Shown: in pieces, positions 6,482-10,611 of the stretch
Position numbering within the stretch: position 1 is the first letter of the stretch
Layout: each line of letters begins with the position of its first letter
Assembly: GCA_903861055.1 (NCBI GenBank)
Contig: CAIOSU010000052.1
Coordinates: forward strand, 1-10,611
From: an uncultured bacterium
Lineage (GTDB): Bacteria > Bacteroidota > Bacteroidia > Chitinophagales > CAIOSU01
Reading direction: 5' to 3'
Length of the DNA stretch: 10,611 bases
Position numbers and translations under genes: made by a program
Notes under the pieces: generated by a model
Told to the model about the DNA's origin: nothing
What the model saw: only the letters and a program-made list of their open reading frames with translations
Databases searched by the model: none

Positions 6482-8764
6482 ATGAAACAAGTTTACCTGC
6501 TATTCATTGCCATATGCGCCATTTTCTCTGTCAGTCATGCACAAAATGCCATGCGCAGGGAGAGCAAAATAAAAGTCGTAATTGACAGCGACACCCTTGC
6601 CAATGCTTGGGCAGGTGGTTTTCATACACCCCAGTTTAGCGAGGCCGATATTGATGGCGATGGCTACAACGATTTGGTTGTTTATAACCGCGGTATTTTG
6701 GCCTCAAACTCAACCTCCAACGGGTTTAAGCTAATGGTTTTTAAAAATAATGGTGTGCCTGGGCAATCTGGTTATACCCACAAACCCGAGTGGGAGACAC
6801 GCTTCCCTTCTTTGTTGTTTTGGTTGAAAATGTATGACATGAACTGCGATGGATTGCCCGATTTGCTATCGGCCAACCAAGCGCAGGGGCCCTTTTTTAA
6901 CTGGTATGAGGCAAAACGCGACAATGACAATTTGATGTACTTTGAGTACCGCGATACCGTGAATACCTCGCTTATTTTCGCACCAGTTGGCATTTCAAGA
7001 ATTCATTACCCCGGCGTTGGCGATTTGGACAGGGATGGAGACCCAGATTTTGTCAACTTCGGCGATTTCGGAACATTTGTGCTTTATAACAGCACGGCCG
7101 TGCAAACAACTGGCTCGTGCCAAGATACAGTTGGTTATGAAATAGCCCAAAATTGCTGGGGGGACATTTCATTAACCGTAACTGGTGTCGACACGCATGC
7201 TGTTTGTCCCTTCAAAACCGACCCGCTAGAAACCCTAGGTAATGCAGGTTCGGCAAGGCACAACGGTGGCTCCGTTTTGATTATTGATTTGGATGGCGAT
7301 GGCGACGATGATGCCCTTTATACCGAAATTGACAAAGGCAGGGTATTTGCGCTGTATAATGAAGGTGATACCTCCTACGCGGTAATTGATTATGTGGATG
7401 AAAACTACCCATCTTACGATGTGCCTGCTGCGCTAAACTATTACCCATTGCCCTTTGCCATTGATGCCAACAACAATAACAAAACCGATATTTTAATGGC
7501 CCCCAGTGAGCCTATGAACTGCATAAGCAAAAATGCAGTTTGGATTTACGAAAATATCAGCACAAACGACTCGGTAATATTGCAACTTAAACAAACCGAT
7601 TTTATAGAAGATGGCATGGTTGAGTTGGGCATTGGCGCATTTCCGGATTTTGTTGATTACAATGGCGATTCGCTTCTGGACCTTGTGGTAGGCAACCAAG
7701 GCTATTACCGCGATAGTTTGATTGCTACTGCCCAATTGGCCTTGTTTTTAAATATCGGTACGGCCGAAGTACCCATTTATGAATTGATAGATGACAATTG
7801 GTTGAATTATGCTGATTGGTATTTTGTTGATGCAAAAGTAGTAATGGCGCTTCGCCCAGCGTTTGGCGATATTGATAGTGATGGCGATTTGGACCTATTT
7901 GTGGGCGATACCAGCGGCTACGTCACTTTTTTCGAAAACTTGGCAGGCAGAGCCGATACCATCATGAATTTTGCAGCACCAGTGCTCAACTACTTTGATA
8001 TGTATGCTGGCAGATCATACAGCGCGCCATTTTTATACGATGTAAACGCCGATGGATTGACCGATTTTTTGATGGGCAATCGTTCGGGCAAGATTATGTA
8101 TTTCGAAAACCATGGTACTACCACAGCCCCTTCTTTTGATGCCATACCAACGAATCCCTTTTTTGGAGGCGTGAATGTAAGTACCGATTTTAGCCTATTT
8201 GGTTATGCAGGACCCGTAATTACAACCTTGGATAGTACGGGAAAGCTGTATCTTATAAGCGGCAATGAGGAAGGGAAAATATACGGGTACGAGTTTAACC
8301 CAGACAGTATATATGCTGGTGCTTTTCTGCAAGTTTTCGATTCCTATTCGGGTATAGATGCTGGCGAACGCTCAGCTATAACTGTTGCCGATGTAACTAA
8401 CGATGGCAAGCCTGAAATGATAGTAGGTAACTACAGGGGAGGGTTGGAGTTTTATACCCTTTCCGATACTATCGAAAACATTTTATCGGTAAAAGCTCCC
8501 AACCAAGTTAATGTCGGTCTTATTGTTTTCCCCAACCCAACTACTGGAGAGGTTACCTTGAGTATTTCGGGACTAAACAAAAGCCAGCCTGCAACCGTTA
8601 GCATAACAACTATATTGGGCAATACAATACTCACCAATACAATACAACCAAGCCAAGAAAATTGGTCGGGCAGTGTTTCTTTTGGTCCGTTTGCCTCTGG
8701 TATCTATATTGTAAATGTATCACAAGGTGCGGAGAGTAAATCAATAAAACTTATCAAATACTAG
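6482..8764 (+). CDS. Secreted FG-GAP/VCBS-repeat protein with T9SS type A sorting domain
   Basis: The product is a 760-residue surface or secreted protein, function unknown beyond likely calcium binding. Residues 1-20 are a Sec signal peptide ending SVSHA. The body carries nine calcium-loop motifs of the DxDxDGxxD type starting near residues 56, 119, 181, 269, 328, 392, 463, 520 and 637. Many are followed by a short hydrophobic strand such as LVVYN or LFVGD, as in VCBS/FG-GAP repeats of integrin-like propellers. A distinct segment at 211-264 contains C213, C225-W-G-D, C242 and GSARHNGGS. Residues about 680-760 are the T9SS type A sorting domain: VFPNPTTGEVTLSISG, then SGIYIVNVSQG and a basic KLIKY end. 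The start follows AAGGGGA with only one intervening base, too close for a normal SD. The ATG at 6464 is followed by a stop after two codons. The next gene, 20 bases downstream, is a paralog, so co-transcription is likely. Confidence 0.88.
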   Translation: MKQVYLLFIAICAIFSVSHAQNAMRRESKIKVVIDSDTLANAWAGGFHTPQFSEADIDGDGYNDLVVYNRGILASNSTSNGFKLMVFKNNGVPGQSGYTHKPEWETRFPSLLFWLKMYDMNCDGLPDLLSANQAQGPFFNWYEAKRDNDNLMYFEYRDTVNTSLIFAPVGISRIHYPGVGDLDRDGDPDFVNFGDFGTFVLYNSTAVQTTGSCQDTVGYEIAQNCWGDISLTVTGVDTHAVCPFKTDPLETLGNAGSARHNGGSVLIIDLDGDGDDDALYTEIDKGRVFALYNEGDTSYAVIDYVDENYPSYDVPAALNYYPLPFAIDANNNNKTDILMAPSEPMNCISKNAVWIYENISTNDSVILQLKQTDFIEDGMVELGIGAFPDFVDYNGDSLLDLVVGNQGYYRDSLIATAQLALFLNIGTAEVPIYELIDDNWLNYADWYFVDAKVVMALRPAFGDIDSDGDLDLFVGDTSGYVTFFENLAGRADTIMNFAAPVLNYFDMYAGRSYSAPFLYDVNADGLTDFLMGNRSGKIMYFENHGTTTAPSFDAIPTNPFFGGVNVSTDFSLFGYAGPVITTLDSTGKLYLISGNEEGKIYGYEFNPDSIYAGAFLQVFDSYSGIDAGERSAITVADVTNDGKPEMIVGNYRGGLEFYTLSDTIENILSVKAPNQVNVGLIVFPNPTTGEVTLSISGLNKSQPATVSITTILGNTILTNTIQPSQENWSGSVSFGPFASGIYIVNVSQGAESKSIKLIKY

Positions 8765-8784
8765 CATAAGCCAAAAATAACGAT

Positions 8785-10611
8785 ATGAAAATTTTATTTG
8801 CCATTTGCTTTCTTTTTACTTCGGTTATTTCGGTGTTTTCTCAAAATTATTTTGCGCAAGATAATTCCATACCAGTTTCTATCGGTGCCAAAACATTGAA
8901 ATATCCTTGGGCTGGCGGGCTCAATAATCCTCAGTTTGGCAACATTGATTTGAATGGCGATGGCATTGATGATTTGGTGGTGTTTAATAGGGGATACTAT
9001 GATGGTGGGCAAAAGATTTTAACGTTTATAAGCGGCGGTACAGCCAATACTGTAGACTATACCTATGCTCCCGAATACGTAAAAGACTTACCCAATTTGC
9101 ACCACTTTATGCTGGCCATCGATTTTAACTGCGATGGCATTGAAGACTTAGTTACCTGGGAAAACCCTGCAGTAATGATGCTTTACTTGGGCGAAAGGTT
9201 AAGCAGCGGGCGGTTGCAGTTTACCCAGCAAAGCTACTTTACCTATAACACACAATCCGGCAACAATACCAATGTTTTCATTTCGGCGGTAGATGTACCC
9301 GCAATGATTGATATAAACAATGACGGTGATATTGACGTACTAACATTTAGCCCAGCGGGTTTGCGTATTGAGTATTTCGAGAACCTATCCATTGAATTGG
9401 GTTTGTCTTGCGGCGATACTACTATTTTCGACTTGCGAAACTATTGCTGGGGAGATGTAACGGAAGATGGATTGAGTAGGCAAGTTACCCTTTTTGACCC
9501 TTGCGGAACACCGAAGGATGATAGCCTTACTGCTGGTGGTGCTAGGCATGCTGGTTCTGCACTAATGGCATTTGATGAAAATGCAGATGGATTGAAGGAG
9601 TTGGTGTTGGGCGACATTAGTTTTGATAACTTAGTAAACCTGCACAACAACGGATTAATTGATTCGGCCGTTATAACTACTCAAGACACCCTATTTCCCT
9701 CTTACGATAGGTCGTTGCAGTTGCCTATTTTTCCGGCAGCTTTTTATGTTGATGTAGACAATGATGGCAAACGGGATATGTTGGTTGGCCCCAACACACC
9801 TAAGAAGGGATACAATTACAATTGCTCGTGGTTTTATAAAGATGTGAGCAGCAATAGCAATGTAAGTTTCGAGTTCCAGACCGATACTTTCCTGGTAGAC
9901 GATATGATTGATTTGGGAGAAGGCGCTTACCCGGCGTTTGTGGATGTAAATGGCGACGATTTAGTGGACTTAGTAGTAGGCAACAATGGTTATTACGAAA
10001 ATACCACTTCCGCTTTTCCGGGGCTAGCATTGTTTATTAATGAAGGCACCGCAACTGCACCTGCATTTAAGCTTATAGATAGAGATTATCTGGGGCTTTC
10101 TACTTTTTTATCGGGCGTGGCTAAGTTGCAAACTGTGGTGCCTGCGTTTGGCGATATGAACGGAGATGGCGCCCTTGATTTGATTATTGGCGACCATGTA
10201 GGATTTGTGCACTATTTTAGAAATACAGCTGCTGCCGGCGACTCCATGAAATTGGTGCTCGACCAGCCCCAATTTAAAAACATTGATGTGGGTAGTTACG
10301 CCAAACCCGAAATATTTGACGTAAACGGCGATGGCTTGGCCGACTTAATAATTGGCAGAGACAAAGGTAATCTCCATTATTTTGAAAACACCGGAACTAC
10401 TAATAACCCTAATTTTAGTGTAGTGCCTACCAATAGTAATTTTGGTGAGGTAAACGTAAAACCAAATCTGTTTTATGGCGAAAGCACGCCAAGGGTGGTA
10501 AACCTTACCTATGGCAGTGGGCGCTATTTGTTGGTTGGCAACGTATTAGGCAATATTGCAGTTTATGAGTTAGATGCTACCAAACGATATAGCGGCGCGT
10601 TTACCAAGGTC
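8785..10611 (+). CDS. Secreted FG-GAP/VCBS-repeat protein, paralog of the upstream gene (runs off right edge)
   Basis: The reading frame is open for 609 codons to the window end. Residues 1-20 form a Sec signal peptide (MKILFAICFL core, cleavage probably near VFSQ). The protein parallels its upstream neighbour along its length. PWAGG...PQF...DLNGDGIDDLVVFNRG (41-70) matches 18 of 30 residues of the equivalent block there. Calcium-loop motifs start near 55, 113, 176, 264 (degenerate), 323, 387, 457 and 512. The cysteine segment C209, C221-W-G-D, C240 and GARHAGS (252-258) is shared too. The last visible residues (YSGAFTKV) align with YAGAFLQV at about 612-619 of the paralog. About 140 further residues, including a T9SS sorting domain, are therefore expected beyond the window. 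The 20-base gap to the upstream stop and the A-rich leader suggest translation from a shared transcript. Ligand and role are unknown. Confidence 0.87.
   Translation, partial: MKILFAICFLFTSVISVFSQNYFAQDNSIPVSIGAKTLKYPWAGGLNNPQFGNIDLNGDGIDDLVVFNRGYYDGGQKILTFISGGTANTVDYTYAPEYVKDLPNLHHFMLAIDFNCDGIEDLVTWENPAVMMLYLGERLSSGRLQFTQQSYFTYNTQSGNNTNVFISAVDVPAMIDINNDGDIDVLTFSPAGLRIEYFENLSIELGLSCGDTTIFDLRNYCWGDVTEDGLSRQVTLFDPCGTPKDDSLTAGGARHAGSALMAFDENADGLKELVLGDISFDNLVNLHNNGLIDSAVITTQDTLFPSYDRSLQLPIFPAAFYVDVDNDGKRDMLVGPNTPKKGYNYNCSWFYKDVSSNSNVSFEFQTDTFLVDDMIDLGEGAYPAFVDVNGDDLVDLVVGNNGYYENTTSAFPGLALFINEGTATAPAFKLIDRDYLGLSTFLSGVAKLQTVVPAFGDMNGDGALDLIIGDHVGFVHYFRNTAAAGDSMKLVLDQPQFKNIDVGSYAKPEIFDVNGDGLADLIIGRDKGNLHYFENTGTTNNPNFSVVPTNSNFGEVNVKPNLFYGESTPRVVNLTYGSGRYLLVGNVLGNIAVYELDATKRYSGAFTKV

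Noticed and set aside
7285..7315. GATGGC-rich low-complexity DNA as a repeat element
   Set aside because: It encodes the DLDGDGDDD calcium loop in frame; the repetition follows from the protein motif.
8794..10030. Several minus-strand open frames over the second FG-GAP gene
   Set aside because: The plus-strand frame is open for 609 codons and aligns with its upstream paralog throughout.
1..10611. A novel defence, mobile or biosynthetic system
   Set aside because: Gene content is housekeeping plus secreted surface proteins; no nuclease, transposase, reverse transcriptase, synthase or toxin-antitoxin pair was seen.

Overview
The window most likely comes from a member of the Bacteroidota, in the broad Sphingobacteria/Chitinophagales/Cytophagia style. 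Three observations point there. At least two exported proteins end in a type IX secretion (T9SS) type A sorting domain, a third probably does beyond the window edge, and one exported protein carries a carboxypeptidase-like regulatory domain. A TATCTTTG box, matching the Bacteroidota -7 promoter consensus TAnnTTTG, sits just upstream of one gene. The starts have no well-spaced Shine-Dalgarno sequences. The window is entirely chromosomal in character: no transposase, integrase, phage gene, tRNA, rRNA or CRISPR array was seen.

Layout. The left third is housekeeping. The 5' part of a topoisomerase IV subunit B gene (parE, minus strand, 1-662) runs off the left edge. A YedJ-type HD-domain phosphohydrolase gene (minus, 792-1451) follows. 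Divergent from it is an M20 family dipeptidase gene (plus, 1579-2952) with a clear Bacteroidota promoter box and a very short leader.

The rest is envelope and secretion cargo. A 632-residue secreted protein (plus, 3104-5002) combines a conserved N-terminal domain of unknown function, seven beta-propeller-like repeats and a T9SS sorting domain. It converges, with a 16-base gap, on a minus-strand gene (5019-6260) for an exported protein with an N-terminal carboxypeptidase-regulatory-like domain and an unrecognised C-terminal part. After a 221-base divergent intergenic region with inverted repeats come two tandem paralogous genes (6482-8764 and 8785 to beyond the right edge), 20 bases apart. Both encode secreted proteins rich in calcium-loop FG-GAP/VCBS-like repeats; the first has a T9SS sorting domain and the second is cut by the window edge before that point.

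How the genes relate. The three housekeeping genes show no functional link to the surface proteins. The secreted proteins would share one export route: Sec signal peptide, then T9SS outer-membrane translocation and surface anchoring or release. The tandem pair is probably co-transcribed. No gap exceeds 300 bases: 663-791 holds a 14-bp repeat pair, 1452-1578 holds short repeats and a promoter, 2953-3103 holds nothing convincing, and 6261-6481 holds inverted repeats. No new multi-gene system (defence, biosynthetic or mobile) is evident. The most interesting points are the domain of unknown function in the 3104 gene, the cysteine pattern shared by the tandem paralogs, and a possible start-codon-sequestering structure upstream of 6260.
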